A DNA stretch of 64,000 nucleotides, taken from positions 119,178,123 through 119,242,122 of the forward strand of contig NC_088202.1 in NCBI RefSeq assembly GCF_037126465.1, in the 5' to 3' direction. The position numbers were made by a program, and so were the translations under genes. The notes beneath the pieces are model-generated. The model was not told the DNA's origin. It did no database searches and worked only from the letters and a program-made list of their open reading frames with translations. This stretch comes from Ornithodoros turicata. Taxonomy: Eukaryota; Arthropoda; Arachnida; Ixodida; Argasidae. This document shows, piece after piece, positions 42,747 through 54,614 of the stretch (position 1 is the stretch's first letter; every line of letters begins with the position of its first letter).

Positions 42747-43502
42747 TGTAATGAGGAGTTTCACGTCAAAAGGGACAAATGGATACGTCCTAATGACGAG
42801 ATGTTCCATCTGCCAATGAAGATAACGTATGGATTTCAAGAATTGTCTTACTAGAAACTGTATCTTTGTCTGGAATGAGATTGTGGAACGTACAATACAA
42901 GAGATGGACTTCATGATCGCATAACGGTGCTATTATAACAGACCCCCAGCACTGCTTTAGCTTCTGTTGCGCACGCATACGCAATCTGATCCATACTGCT
43001 ACGCTCGCAGTTGGTAGGGCTTCTCGCGTTGACTCTGTAGCCACCGTTTCACAAAGTTTCATTTTTTGAGCGTTGGCTATAATTTGTGTGTTTGATCACG
43101 TTGATGCGCTGCTTATGATCCTGTCGCCTTGTATGGCGGTATTAGCGAAAGCTTCCACTACTACAGAATATGCGTATGGTATGCGTTCCGAGCGAGATGT
43201 ATTCCTACGCTTCACAGCCAAGTCGGAGCTCCCGTCGTATCAAGTTGATTAGACAAAGAAATATGGCAAGGGGAAGTTCCCGCATTATATTCCCTTTGAC
43301 AGTTGGATGCGCTGGGGGTGACGTACCCTTGATGTCTTGCGCCGATTCGGAGGAAGGACAGACGAACCTGCAAACCTTTAATTACATTTTAATCACAAAT
43401 GGCGCAACGGGTGAATCTCGTCCCTCTTGCGTTATTGTCATGATGACGGAATCTTTCATATCGTGAAGAGAAATTTTTGCACTTTAGTGCCTCTCTTACA
43501 GT
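42747..43502 (+). repeat. Dispersed repeat R1, copy 2 (uninterrupted)
   Basis: Uninterrupted partner of 17730-19332, about 756 bp in the same orientation. It holds one copy of each site that is duplicated around insertions A and B in copy 1, so it serves as the empty allele-like reference. No coding function or clear inverted ends, though the 3' end carries TTGCACTTTAGTG. Confidence 0.85.
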
Positions 43503-44096
43503 CCGGCAGTGTATTGCGCGTTCCCTTTTAATGCGTTAGCATTAGAGTCCTCGGTACACAAGAATCGCGGCGTGGTCTGTCTGTAGCCGCCGCGCGACGC
43601 GCATGCGCGTTGAGTGGAGAGGGAAGGATGGTAGGATAGGGCGCGTGGAGAACGCGCGAGGCTGCGTACCGGCCAGTGCAGCTGTGGTGGTGGACAGGTT
43701 CAGACGTGTCAGCGTGGTCGCGCCATGGGTTATGAAAGCTTTAAAGGGTTATGAAGGCATAGGCTGCGAGACGGCGCCGCCAAGCTGAGGATATCCTTAC
43801 AACGTGAATCATAACAAGTTGTATACAACAGGTGTATCCGTCTTGTAAACGTTCTATTTTTGGATACCACGGTTTTGGAGAAAACGGCAGGTTCCGCCTT
43901 GGCATTCATCTTTCTCGTGCATCCTCTGGGTTGTACCACCTATTTCATTTCTTTATTTGTTTATTTATTTGTGGAAATTGTGGAAATGAGCAGCTAATAT
44001 CCAGGAAGGAATTTTATTAGGTTTTATTTGGAATATTTTTAGGTTGCATAGAAACAAGAGGCACATCCCTCAACGTGCGTCGAAAGGACGGCTGTC
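43503..44096. other. No gene recognised
   Basis: GC-rich stretch at 43575-43790 including AATGCGTTAGCATTAGAG at about 43531, a word I associate with tick repeats; not verified. TTTATTTGTTTATTTATTTG at 43950-43972 is low-complexity. Confidence 0.3.
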
Positions 44097-44807
44097 ATGC
44101 ATGTCCGGAGCACCTTTTATTACGTTTACCGTACGAAATCGAAAGGCGCGAACGCCTTGAATTCGCTTACCGCTTTCGCGGCCCTTTCATTCACATTGTG
44201 CGTCGAACGGCGTGAATGCCCACACAATATGCACCGCCCTCCAGTTCGAACGCTGCTGCGCTTAACTATTCGATATGTGATGAAGGTTAGGACGTATAAT
44301 ATGCACGTGTGCGGTCGTTGTGATAAACCACGACAACCGTTGCAAAGCAAAAAAGTTACTGCCATTCAGCGAGTTGAGGCCGATGCCTGCTGCGAACGGC
44401 ACACGGTACCCATCAATGCATGTGTTTGTTTACGCATTTGTAAGTTTCTCTCAGTTACTGCTATGAGACTGCCTTTATGTTTATGTTTCTGTGCCCCTTG
44501 TATTTGCTGTCGTACAGCTTTTGTTGCTATTTTAGATCCTGAATTTCATTTGGTAAACAGGCCACGCGCCCGTCATGTTTTCACTCCTCGCGGATATACT
44601 CTCCGTTCCAAGCATTCTCACTCATGGAGCGCGCTGATTGGCCGAGACGTCACGGCTTTACCGGCAGTGTGTGAGCGTGTAAAGTTATCTATCGTTCCCG
44701 TCTGTCATCACTTTCGCGGCTTTCACTGCTGTAGTGCGAACGTAGCACGAGTGTCAACGTGCAGTGGAGCGGGATGTGCGATGTGTCCTCCGCTAGTCCA
44801 CGCATGA
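44097..44807 (+). CDS. Unrecognised 236-codon open frame
   Basis: The longest uninterrupted plus-strand frame not explained by a transposon. It is rich in Cys, Arg and His with scattered CxxC-like pairs (VCGRCDKP, CFCAPCICC), but no spacing matches a zinc-finger family I know. There is no signal peptide, and codon composition looks like the surrounding DNA. It may be chance, an unannotated repeat or an exon; I favour chance. Confidence 0.15.
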   Translation: MHVRSTFYYVYRTKSKGANALNSLTAFAALSFTLCVERRECPHNMHRPPVRTLLRLTIRYVMKVRTYNMHVCGRCDKPRQPLQSKKVTAIQRVEADACCERHTVPINACVCLRICKFLSVTAMRLPLCLCFCAPCICCRTAFVAILDPEFHLVNRPRARHVFTPRGYTLRSKHSHSWSALIGRDVTALPAVCERVKLSIVPVCHHFRGFHCCSANVARVSTCSGAGCAMCPPLVHA

Positions 44808-45319
44808 GACAGTTCAGTGCGATCACAACATGTAGCTTGCGTAGATTGCCACGACCGAAATGACTATAGAGTGCGAATATGTACACAGGATTGAAGACGG
44901 CCCGATGTCTTTTCGCGGTGTCGTCCGCGTCAAGCAACATCGCCGCAGACGCATTCATTCAACAGTCTGTACCAGTCGCTGTCCATGTAGCTCACTGCAG
45001 CACGTTTCCGCGGCAGCAGTCGATGAAAGCATATGGCTTTGATTGGCAGAGCTCCTAACCACTACGTCACGCCCAGTAGCAATGGGGCCTTGCTTAGTCC
45101 AGATGACTCCGTGAGACTCCCTGGGGTATCTACTGGAGCAACGTTCGACAGCTGCAGTACTCACAGCAATCAACGAGAGTGCAATGCACACGAAGTGTTG
45201 CTGTACGCAGCAAGCGTGAAGCGATATGTATTCACTCTTTTCTCTTATATCTCTATATATACATCTGCAAGGTATCCTGCCAAGCTGTACTGCTCATATG
45301 GGATTCGGGTGTAAACAGA
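44808..45319. other. No gene recognised
   Basis: No coding or repeat structure could be supported. Confidence 0.3.
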
Positions 45320-45760
45320 ACCCCGATAGCGCGACAGATCTTTCTGCGCGGGTCTTTGCAATCAAAATAGTAGTGCCTCGTGAAAATGCCTTATCCACCG
45401 GCTTCGCCTCAATGTTCCCTATACTGTTCCGCTGCTTCACAAGATAAGGAAGGCGGACTCGCCCAACTGCCCTGACTGTGGTGTCCTCGAGGATTCAGAG
45501 CATATACTGGTGTTGTGCACGCGATACTCTGATGCCCGATCTAAACTTCAGCGCTCGCTCGCGGCCCTATAGACAAGTCGCCCTCTTGGGTTATATATAC
45601 GGTTTTGGGTGCCCGACCTCCGCATGCAAGTCTGTTTGCGCTGCGTGCCTTGGTCTCGTTCCTATGTGAAACTGGTGCCGATGATAAGTTTTGACTTTTG
45701 TGCCTCTGTTTCCGTTTCTGCCCTTTTATTTTATTTTTATTTTTTTGACTGTTCTGAATT
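45320..45760 (+). pseudogene. LINE C-terminal fragment
   Basis: Decayed linker (DLSARVF), then in frame LIHRLRLNVPYTVPLLHK and the Cys/His tail CPDCGVLEDSEHILVLC, followed by RSKLQRSLAAL and a stop at 45570-45572. Beyond the stop the terminal block is recognisable in other frames, and a T-rich 3' end is near 45745. Closely related to 46071-48335. Confidence 0.8.
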
Positions 45761-46070
45761 TATATGACTCTTCGTATCTGAGTGTTTGCGTTCCAAGTGT
45801 ATAGTACGTTCATGTGTTCTGAGGCTTCCACATTGGTGGTGGCAATTTTCTCACTTTTTTTTTCTTTTTCATTCACTCACTCACTCACTCGTGAAAATGA
45901 GGTCAGTTGGAGACGCCCTATAGCACCTTGGCAGCTGCGCTCTAATATGGTAACGTGGAACCGAACCGATCACAATAGTTTGCCTCGAAGGAAGCAAAGC
46001 TAGGAAATCACAACCGGAAGACGTTCACTATGGGCGAGAATCATTTCATAACCCACACAACAAAGCTTAA
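45761..46070. other. No gene recognised
   Basis: Includes an ACTC repeat (45872-45889). Nothing else seen. Confidence 0.3.
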
Positions 46071-47097
46071 ATGGAAACTCTCGAAAAAATACGTCGCGAT
46101 TCCTGCTGCCAAGGAAATGCTTTTCAAGAATTGCGTCGAGCCTTATTGAGACGCTCCAGCTTTGCGTTCACTCATGCTGTCCAGGCACAACGGTTGATTC
46201 TCCCTAAGCTCAAGCAGCACGAGTACCCAGCTGTTCCAACGTGGGCCCCGTAACCACCTGAAGTGAGGGTATCCCGGGTCTACCACGCCGGAAACATGTA
46301 TCGACTCAAGTCCTTCGGCAGCTTTGACTATAACTAATGCAGAGGTCGGCGGGTATAATTCAATTTTTCACCGGTGCATCTACAACGACTACTTCCTGAG
46401 GTTGGTGTCAAAAGATCAGCACGGCTGTCACACAACCACGTCGGCTTCAACAGCTGAGCTCCACAGGATCCATCTGGCATCATCATCATCATCATCATCA
46501 TCATCAACCTCATCATCATCAGCTTCATCGTTTCTCAACCCACGTGCTCTCAGTGGTCTGTGTACAGTGACTCATGATGTGGCCTAGAGTCATTGGCCTC
46601 TATGCTCACCACAGGGTATCTGCCCCAATTGTTCATTATGTGCTGCACCTATATGATGCCACAGTCTCACAGGGGCATGGTATCATATTACAGTGGATTC
46701 CTGTTCACTGCGGCATAGCCGGTAACGAGGCTGCGGATGCTGCTGCGCGCCGAGCACTTCAACACGGTCACTTACAAACAAAGACCATTTATTTCGCCAT
46801 ATGGGGCGCAAAGAGGGTGATACGTGAACTCAGACAAGAAATGTGCAACTCTTCTAGGCTGACAGAATTTGCACGATCTTCGCTGTTGTACAGGGTAGAC
46901 CCCGAGCTGCGCTTCCAGGTACCTCCGTCGTTTCTTCGACAAGCAGTGTGTCTCCTGCACAGGCTCCGGCTGAATGTCCCGTACAGCGTTCTGTTGCTCT
47001 ACAAACTGACCAAGTCACTATCTCCACACAGCAGTGAGTGCGATGTTGTCGAGGAAACAGAGCACATCCACCTCAGCTGCTCCAAGTATACCGACGG
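46071..47097 (+). pseudogene. LINE ORF2: pre-RNase H linker, RNase H, Cys/His tail
   Basis: METLEKIRRDSC and LRRALLRRSSFAF mark the RT-RNase H linker. FFTGASTTTTS (about 46362) is the first RNase H block, with Asp lost to Gly. A (CAT)n expansion at 46477-46525 interrupts the domain. WSVYSDS, LQWIPVHCGIAGNEAADAAA (about 46690-46745), LLYRVDPELRF, RLRLNVPYSVLLLYK and EETEHIHLSC follow. The frame is cut by hAT copy 3 at CSKYTD and resumes at 47993. Stops and frame changes in the RNase H part. Confidence 0.85.
46477..46526. repeat. (CAT)n microsatellite inside LINE RNase H
   Basis: Interrupted CAT triplets encode a polyserine-like run and break the RNase H domain. Confidence 0.95.
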
Positions 47098-47992
47098 ACA
47101 TAGGTGGGGAGTAACGCGTTACAAAGTAGTGCATTACCGGTAACGCGTTATATTCGAGTAATGAAATATGGTAACGCATTACATTTGGGAGTAAAGTAAT
47201 GAGTAACGTAACGTCATTACAGTTTTACTAACTAACGCATAACGGCGTTATGCGTTACTGCGTGTTCGGGAATATTGCTTCATCGTCTAAACTTGAAAGC
47301 TTGAGCGAGGACCGTGTGTGCAAAATAGGGAAATATCCCCGATTTTTTCTATTCATCGTCAACAATTACAAAAAGGCCACATCGGCACCCTCGAAGAACG
47401 CAAAAGAAGCATTATTGACCTACCCTGGTTGAGATGTCACCCTTGTTTACCACATCTATTTTTCACTCCCTGTGGTATTTTTCGGACGAATGGGGCAAAA
47501 GCGAGAGAAAAATAGCCTCTACCCTCTGAACAAGTAACAAAGTACCAAGGGATTGGCTGTTTGGATATGTACTGTGTGAGATAAAAGGTCACCGTCTCTG
47601 TCAACCTTGACAAGGAGCATTCAGTGGTCATTAGGCGTCCTCTCAGCCAAACGGGCGAAGCTCACAAATGAAAATTTTGAACATCAACTGCTTCTACGTT
47701 GCAATAAATCGTACATGTAAGTCGTGTTCATGCGTGACCCTTGTTTATGCCCAACATTTCTTGTATTGATTTGCGGAATGCACTTACGTGACTCAAACAA
47801 AAATGGTGCATATTAAAAGGACAACTGGCTAAGTAATGCAAAAGTAACGGCATTACTTATCAGAAGTAACGGCGTTAGTAACGCGTTACCTACTACCGCA
47901 ACAGTAACGAATAACGTAACGCGTTACTTTTTGAAAAAAAATAGTGAGTAACGGTAGTGCACTACAAAATAAAAGTAACTTCCCCACCTATG
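47098..47992. mobile_element. hAT-like nonautonomous element, copy 3
   Basis: The outer ends CATAGGTGGGGAGTAACGCG (from 47099) and, in reverse, CATAGGTGGGGAAGTTACTT (to 47992) are inverted repeats. TAACGCGTTAC words fill both subterminal regions. Flanks ACCGACGG and GCCGACAG match at 6 of 8, fitting an aged 8-bp duplication. About 895 bp with no transposase. Removal rejoins the LINE tail in the same frame. Confidence 0.83.
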
Positions 47993-48335
47993 GCCGACAG
48001 TCGCAGGACACTAGAAGCATGTCTGGCTTGCCTGGAGGCCCGGCCATTTGATCTTGTAAAGCTTTTGGGTCCTCTGCCATTCAATCATCAAGCGGCTGCA
48101 TTGAAAGCACTCCTGCGTTTCCTTGAAGAAACGCATCTGATTGACATTTTGTGACACTTTCTGGTCCCTCTTTTGTGACAAGTGTTCCCACTAGTTCGGG
48201 ATGTTTGTCTCTCCCCTCCCCCCAAGTACTGGGTTTTCTTTTTCTTTTATTTAATTCAACTAACTGCGGTGGTCTGGGGTAGCCAGTCTGACTTTGTCGT
48301 GAGTTAAATCTCCCTTTTTTTCTAACACATCACCA
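47993..48335 (+). pseudogene. LINE terminal block and 3' UTR (after hAT copy 3)
   Basis: Reads SRRTLEACLACLEARPFDLV, then KLLGPLPFNHQAAALKALLR and a natural-looking stop at 48152-48154. The 3' UTR contains GGGGTAGCCAGTCTG and ends in a T run near 48325, as in the other members of this family. Confidence 0.83.
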
Positions 48336-48950
48336 TCGCGTCGCGGGGCCTTTCTTGGTTTGCGTAATGTTAAGACCGCGCGCAGATGGCTTCTTCGTCG
48401 TACTACAGGGGGTGTCTCCTTTCAACGGTGAAACTTGCCGCCTAGGCTGAGCAGGCAGACCTTACTCCTCTTCTTATTGAACGTGACCTCCCCCCTTTTT
48501 TTTCGATTTAAAGGCATCACCTAAAAACATCTTCAAAGCTCTGCTGGTATATTTTGACTCGCTCGTTCTGTACACCAGGTCACAACAACTGGAAAAACGA
48601 AACTCTACCTGGGAACTTCGAAACAACGTAGTGGGAAAGAGTTTGTGGCACACTTTTATGGTTCGCAACGCTGGTACATTGCCGTTTCCGCTGCATTCTG
48701 CTGAGCCTCATTAGTGTGAGCGCATTAGCTGCATACCACTCTAAGGTGTTGCCATCTAGTGAAATACATTTGAAGAATGAAATTGGATCATTTTAAGTGG
48801 AAAGGACGGTTAACGAGGGATCCTGTGAGAAACATGCAAACAAACAAGCGATCTGTCTGACGGTGTGGCGACACGCTGCTCGGTGCGAACTGGCCTAAAC
48901 TCATAGGGAGATGTGCCAACATTTGCTTGCCAGTGTCTGTGAAAACCGTG
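48336..48950. other. No gene recognised
   Basis: No supported feature. A minus-strand 64-codon frame near 48.5 kb has no motif. Confidence 0.3.
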
Positions 48951-49085
48951 AGAAACTTCCAGACAGCAGAGCCGGGCCCTGGGCTTCGAAGCCGGGTCGC
49001 CTCCCAGTCTCGGCCTGGATAGCGGTTACTGTAGGCACCAAGCTAAGGGACAACCACGGTGTTGTCATGACTAGGCAGTAGGAGT
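48951..49085 (-). repeat. tRNA-derived SINE-like segment
   Basis: The minus strand reads CCTTAGCTTGGTGCCTACAG (A-box-like) and about 45 bases on GGCTTCGAAGCCC (B-box-like), the spacing of an internal RNA polymerase III promoter. No closed cloverleaf and no tRNA anticodon loop that I could place, so a SINE head or tRNA relic is more likely than a gene. Confidence 0.4.
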
Positions 49086-49525
49086 CAGAGAGAGAGAGAG
49101 GCAATCCGGTCGGCGGCCAGAACCAATCTGGCCGCGAGGTTTTAATGCTCGCGCCGAGTGCGCCACCTGCGCTGATGAAGACACTGTCCATACTCCTGTG
49201 TCCTCGTCCAATTGCTGAAGTTACCACGAATGGATACGGCCGCCCCTAGCCCCCCCCCCCCCCCCATGCCTGGGACATAGTTCCCAAGTTTCCAGGGAGT
49301 CGTGTGAAGACGCGACTCGGCGTTGCTTCCCTACGGGTCGCTGGCGTCATCAATTGTGTGCGCCACGAGATGTGTGGTCCTTGGTCGAGGGCGCGAAAGG
49401 AAAGTCCGGTGCCGCCTGCTCATCAGAACAAATGAATGGTTTTATTTCGCTCGCTCCGCGCACCTAAAGTATAGCCGGCAGGGCACGAGAGCGTCGTTGT
49501 CGGGGGCGCCACATATGTGTTCTGT
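49086..49525. other. No gene recognised
   Basis: A GA microsatellite (49087-49100) and a C run (49250-49265) only. Confidence 0.35.
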
Positions 49526-50240
49526 ATCTTTACAGATAACTAAATATCCGAGCTGCCTTGGAGTGAACATAATTGACGTGCAATGTCAAAGACAGGTTTG
49601 AGGAAAAGATTACACCAAGAATCTTAGCACTGTCAGTTACGCTCGTAACTGTGTTATTGATAGCGAGGTTCTCTGTCGGTTCTTTAGGGTTACTTCTGGC
49701 GGAGAAAAGAACTGCTTTAGTTTTCCTAGCGTTTATCTTCAAACAGTTGGAATCGGCCCAGGATCTTACTTCCAGGAGCACTCCATTTGCAGCATTAACT
49801 AGTGTATCAGGATCTGGACCGCTGAATAATAGACTGGTGTCATCAGCGTAGGTAATGAAATCAGCATCATTCGTTGTTAGTACAATATTATTGATGTAGA
49901 TGCAAAAAAGAAGAGGTCCTAAGAGACTTTCTTGTGGGACACCACACTGTGTCTTGCTAAGAGAGGCAGAGTAACCATCAACAACAACTTTCTGGTAACT
50001 GCTTGATACGTATGACAAGAGTGACTTCCATACCGTGATAGTTTGAGTAATAGTGTTTTGCGCGATATAGAATGAAACGCCTTGCTACAATCTACGAACA
50101 CGCCCAAGGCAAGCAGCCCATTTTCAATGAGTTTGACTATAACAACTTTTTGTACAAGGAGAGCTAGCTCAGTTGAACTATGTTGTCGCAAGCCGAACTG
50201 TCTTTCAGAGATGGGCAGAAATCCAGCGACCCGGTGAGGA
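49526..50240 (-). pseudogene. LINE reverse transcriptase (clade different from the RNase H LINEs)
   Basis: Minus-strand RT pieces: RQFGLRQHSSTELALL, LLALGVFVDCSKAFHSI (first catalytic Asp) and, after a frame change near 50010, QCGVPQESLLGPLLFCIYIN, FITYADDTSLLF (YADD at 49839-49850) and LKINARKTKAVLFSARSN. The style of these blocks is that of jockey/CR1/L2-type LINEs rather than the RNase H-bearing type elsewhere in the window. Endonuclease and C-terminus are missing. Confidence 0.85.
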
Positions 50241-50400
50241 AGAATGAAGGGAATTGCCTCAGGACGAGAGCCGCCGATATTTCGAACAGAGATTGCTCTT
50301 CTTCTGGGCACCGTCCTCATCATTGGCACGGTATTTAAAGGGTTAGGTATGACGTGTTGTTGACCCACAATGCACATGAACCTTTAACACGTCATACTTA
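50241..50400 (-). repeat. Penelope-type terminal sequence joined to LINE RT
   Basis: The minus strand contains GAGGACGGTGCCCAGAAGAA and TTCGAAATATCGGCGGC, the kind of hairpin-bearing terminal sequence found in Penelope-like elements (compare 21191-21230). It abuts the LINE RT start. A 12-bp inverted pair GTATGACGTGTT/AACACGTCATAC is at 50347-50391. Confidence 0.4.
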
Positions 50401-50664
50401 ACGCTTAAAAGGCCATGCCAATAATGAGAACGGTGGCATGCCATGCCACCGGGGCATGTCATGGCATGCCCGTGATAATCACCATCAACAGCAGTATGAA
50501 TACATGACAGGGGTACCCCGGAATATCTGAGATAAAGAGTATGCACATGTTGGTGGTATTACGCTCAACCAGAACAAATCAATCTTTTTCTCGACCTTCC
50601 CTGTCCTCTCCCCCCCCACACACACACAAAAAAAAAGAAAAAGAAAAGAATAAACGAAAAACAA
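50401..50664. other. No gene recognised
   Basis: GGCATGCCATGCCACC near 50433 and GGCATGTCATGGCATGCC near 50452 form overlapping palindromes. A C-rich to AC run is at 50608-50630. Confidence 0.35.
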
Positions 50665-50815
50665 TGATTGGGAGTAACGTAGAAGTAACTTGAGAAACGC
50701 GTACAAGTTACATCGAAAAAGTACTCAAGTTAAGGTCTTAAATACTAAGTTTTAAAATTACTTGTAAGATACCTAGGTACTCCCAAAAGTAATTAAGATA
50801 GAGGACCTTGAGTAG
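50665..50815. repeat. GTAAC-rich segment, possible hAT end
   Basis: GGGAGTAACGTAGAAGTAAC and several AAGTTAC/GTACTC words echo the subterminal style of the TAACGCGTTAC elements, with GGTACTCCCAAAAGTAATTA near 50777. Ends and duplication not found. Confidence 0.35.
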
Positions 50816-50824
50816 AGCATTTAA

Positions 50825-51308
50825 AGGAGCAATGAGGTGACATTTAACCCGTTCGAAATCCTGCCTCATCGGTCAAGCTCTCCACCAGGAGTTACCATCA
50901 AAATGTTTTCGCTCTGCGGTGCGTTATAGCTGTGCAATCGAATTTATAATAAGCACTGGGAGAAAGCAGCCGCAGACGCCCGACACGATTCTCCCGTGAC
51001 GTATTGGACGCTCCGTGCCTTGTTTTTTCTTCGCAGCTCACTCGCCACGTATACATGCTTGAGCTGTGCCGCTCTGCGTCACTGGTCACGTGAGGGGAGT
51101 AGCATACGTCACGGCGTCCTCTCGTTGTGCGATGCGCTCTTTTCGCGAGGAGAAGGACTATTCAAAGGTGTGCGGAACAGAGCCCTCGTGCTCGCTCTGT
51201 AGGTCACCTGCGCTCGTCGTTATTTCGCAGGAACTCCTTTTATTCGTTGGAGAACACTCAGCCCCGAAAAACAAAAAACAAAAAATTGGAGGTCACTTCA
51301 GTGCTCTT
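50825..51308. mobile_element. TTAA-type MITE, repeat family R2 copy 2
   Basis: Begins AGGAGCAATGAGGTGACAT after TTAA (50821-50824) and follows copy 1 (25047-25548) along its whole length. The right end (CAGTGCTCTTACC) has lost the TTAA. No transposase. Confidence 0.72.
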
Positions 51309-53296
51309 ACCTACGTACAAGTCTCAATTTATCTCGGCCTCAGCCAGCCCACAAACAAAGGAACAACAATACAATGCAGTCTGTTTTCAACCTCCCTCTA
51401 CTCGAGCCAGGGAGCCATACACACAATGAATGCCGTTTTTTCGTCGCGTTACTTCACTCTGGCACCAATACCGTTTCTTCGCGAAGTTCCTGTATGCTCC
51501 TGTTCTCTCTCTTTCTCTTTCTCCTGTATGCTATAAGCCGGGCAGTCAATGTGAGCTTTTTCTTTTTATCTGTTTAGCTCGGCAAAGTCGCAAAATCTTC
51601 CGCTCGGCTACATGTCCCGTTGCTCGCTTAGCCGTGTTTCTTTTCTCATAGGCATTCAAGGTTCATTGACACCCTAGTCACAAAAGCGATGCCAGACGCA
51701 TGAGCGGTTCCCAGCAAACAAAAAGCTGTGTTTGCACGAGACAACGGAGGCATAGGGGAGGGTGACATGGGAGTCAAATCATGATCAAAGCGAGCGAGTG
51801 TGATTGCGTGTGTACAGGCGAGATGGACAATTTCCATTCGACCCACAGGCCGTTCCCTTTTCCGGAACCAACAGACACCGTCTCTGAATCCAAATGCGGT
51901 AGACGTTTCCCATATCAGGGCCAGTAGTGTCACTCATGTTTTATATCTTTGCTACATCGGAGAAGTGCGCCCACTCTGTACGTGTTTTTCGGGACCCCCT
52001 GGGGAAAGAAGGAAACATAAACGCCTTGGTTGACGTATAAGTGTGCTCGTGTGGTCGCCGTGTCACACGGTTGTCATGGAGCTGTCGGCTTTTTTTCTTG
52101 TGCTTCGTATGTTGGTTGTATGGATTCGGAATTCGTTCGCGTTCTGATTGCGGGCGCGTTGATGGGATTGAAGTTGCTAGTGACAAGAACAAAATATAGC
52201 CCCTCAAGATTGTGTTACGTTACCCTTCAAAGTTGTACGGTAATTTCTCTACATTGATACAACCACTCATACTGCAGCTTGTCGTCGAGGTATTTTGCCG
52301 TCTCTCTTATGCTTGAGGTATGCGAGGTGTCGACAGCAAAACATCTCACTTTTCTTATTTGTCTCTCACAATCACACCTATCATGTAACGACATGACGTA
52401 AAATCCCAAGATATACTCGCAACACACCCTTACTGGTCAGTGTTGTTTACGAATAAGGAGTCTATCAAAAACGGAATAATAATAATACTACAAAACGCAG
52501 AACCATTGCCCTTTTCAAAATGTGTCACACGCTGACGTTAGTTCATGAAATAGGAAGTAGCAGGAAGCTTTTATGTTGAGCTATTTCAAAGCGGAAAGCG
52601 AATTTTCGTGAACATATAGTATGCGAATCCCAACCTGCGACTGCAGCTATTCGTCTCGCTTCGTTGGCGTCTCTCCTATACCTCTTATTGCTGCAGCTCC
52701 TCTCACGCTCTCGAGCTGAAGAGATAGGAGTGCTCGTATTACGGATGCATGCTCATCGACCTCGTTTTCAAGTATCCATGGTTGTAAACCATGAGCGTTC
52801 TCCGTTCTGCTTCGGTATGTGGAATGAGCGACGCAGTGACTGGGATAGAAAACGTCAGCGATTTGAAACAACCCACTTGTCCGAACATACGGATCAGCAA
52901 CGACGTTGGATGTGAATTCAATTGAACTGGAAAAGGAAAAACGTGGAGAGGACTTAGATGTGGTTAACATCGCCTAATCACTTACCTCCTCTACTTTTTT
53001 CGCTTTCCTCGCACAATGCAACAGCGTCCAAATAAATAGCGTATTTTGCGGGAAATACAGTGATGCTTTCCTCCTGTGTTCGTATCTCTTTTTTTCTTTT
53101 TTCTCCTCAAACGAAAATGGATTCGGCGCTAGGGTGTCTGACGGACTCGAGTTTTCCTGGAGAGTCAGATCCTGTACACATACTCAGTTCATATACACCT
53201 GGGATGAATATTGGACGTCTGTGTGTAAGACGTGATAAACCGCTTCATGGTGTCTTAAGGAACATTATTCAAAAAGTTCGTAAACGCCAGTATATA
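51309..53296. other. No gene recognised
   Basis: About 2 kb with short frames only. Pyrimidine-rich tracts near 51500-51535. Nothing supported. Confidence 0.35.
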
Positions 53297-53699
53297 CAGG
53301 GTGTTTCACCTAACATGAAAAAAAAAGTATTAAAAATATAATAGTAGTATCTATTCGTCTGAACATTATGGGGTCAATGCTTGGGGGATTTTGCCATTGC
53401 TTCTGAGCGATTTTATTAAATTTAATTGGCGAGAAATTGAATTTTCCCAATTGAATTCTGAAATTCGTCAAGTCAACGTCACGTTGTTTTCCTTTCTTTT
53501 TTTTTTACGGAAATAATAAGCACATGTCGGATTTATCCCATTCTATTGGAAAATACATGCACTAATACAATGGTATTCGCCGCAAAAGAATTCCGAAAAG
53601 CGTCGTTCAGAGTCGCGCAAATTGCCAGTCGCGCTCAGAACTCCGAAAGAAGCGATGCGAGGAGGTCGTGTATCTGCCCATTAATTTCCCTTGTCTAAG

Positions 53700-54450
53700 C
53701 TTCTGCTGATAACGGCAGCGTATGCGTTCCTAAACCTACTCCCGAGTTGAGTAGATCACGTGACACTGTTATACCACGTGACCCCAGAGTAGCTAACCCG
53801 TCAAGTAGGTTTGAGTGTCAGATGGACTAATTTAGTGTCACTTTCAGCGAGTGACACTTGCACTTAGTGTCATTCGTGTATTGTCACGCGACATCTTTTA
53901 GTGACACTCGGCAGAAAGTGCACTAACGACTTAGTGAGTTCCCGAAACTCACTTCACTTCGCTTCGGCTGACAAAGTGTGTAGCCTCGACGGCAGGCGTT
54001 GTGGCATAGGTAAAAATATTGACAAAAAGGGAGGGATCCCGACACCACAATATTTTTAAACAAGTATATGCAACAGCGTGTTTATTTTATTTAAGTACAA
54101 TGTGAGATGGTGCCAAAAAAAAAAAACACGTGCTTACTCTCGTTAATAGCCTCTGGGAACTTCGTGGTCTCGGCGATCCGGCGGCGGCCGTTTTTGTTAG
54201 AAGAAGATTAACAGGTGGTGTTTCTAAATAAAATAAAAAAAACATTCTAAGGAAGGTATTGTGGTGCACGCCTAAAAAGTTTGCCGCCGCTTATCCTTAT
54301 CTATCGTAACAGCCATCACTTCGTTACTGACACTTACTTAAGCCGTGTAGCAAGCACGTAGTGAAAGCGACATTCGCTGGATGGAGTGCACTACACGAAA
54401 ATGACACTAACTCATCCCGTGTGACAGGGGTATTACGCTCTCATCTAGTA
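53700..54450. repeat. AGTGTCA-rich interior segment
   Basis: AGTGTCA/TGACACT words recur about ten times in both orientations between 53763 and 54410, together with CACGTGA palindromes near 53757-53782. Function unknown; resembles subterminal motif arrays of DNA transposons. Confidence 0.5.
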
Positions 54451-54614
54451 AGTATGGAGGCGAGCAGTTTCTTTTTTTCTTTTCTTCGGGGATGATGGGC
54501 GGGAAGACGTTATGGATCTCCTACAGGAAGGCTACATCGTCTCTAAAAATCATATTACACCATAAAGCCAACAGCTATCCGATCCCAATTGAAAATATCG
54601 TAGCAAAATTTAGC

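Noticed and set aside
48951..49085. Functional tRNA gene on the minus strand
   Set aside because: A- and B-box-like words exist but no complete cloverleaf or anticodon arm could be drawn.
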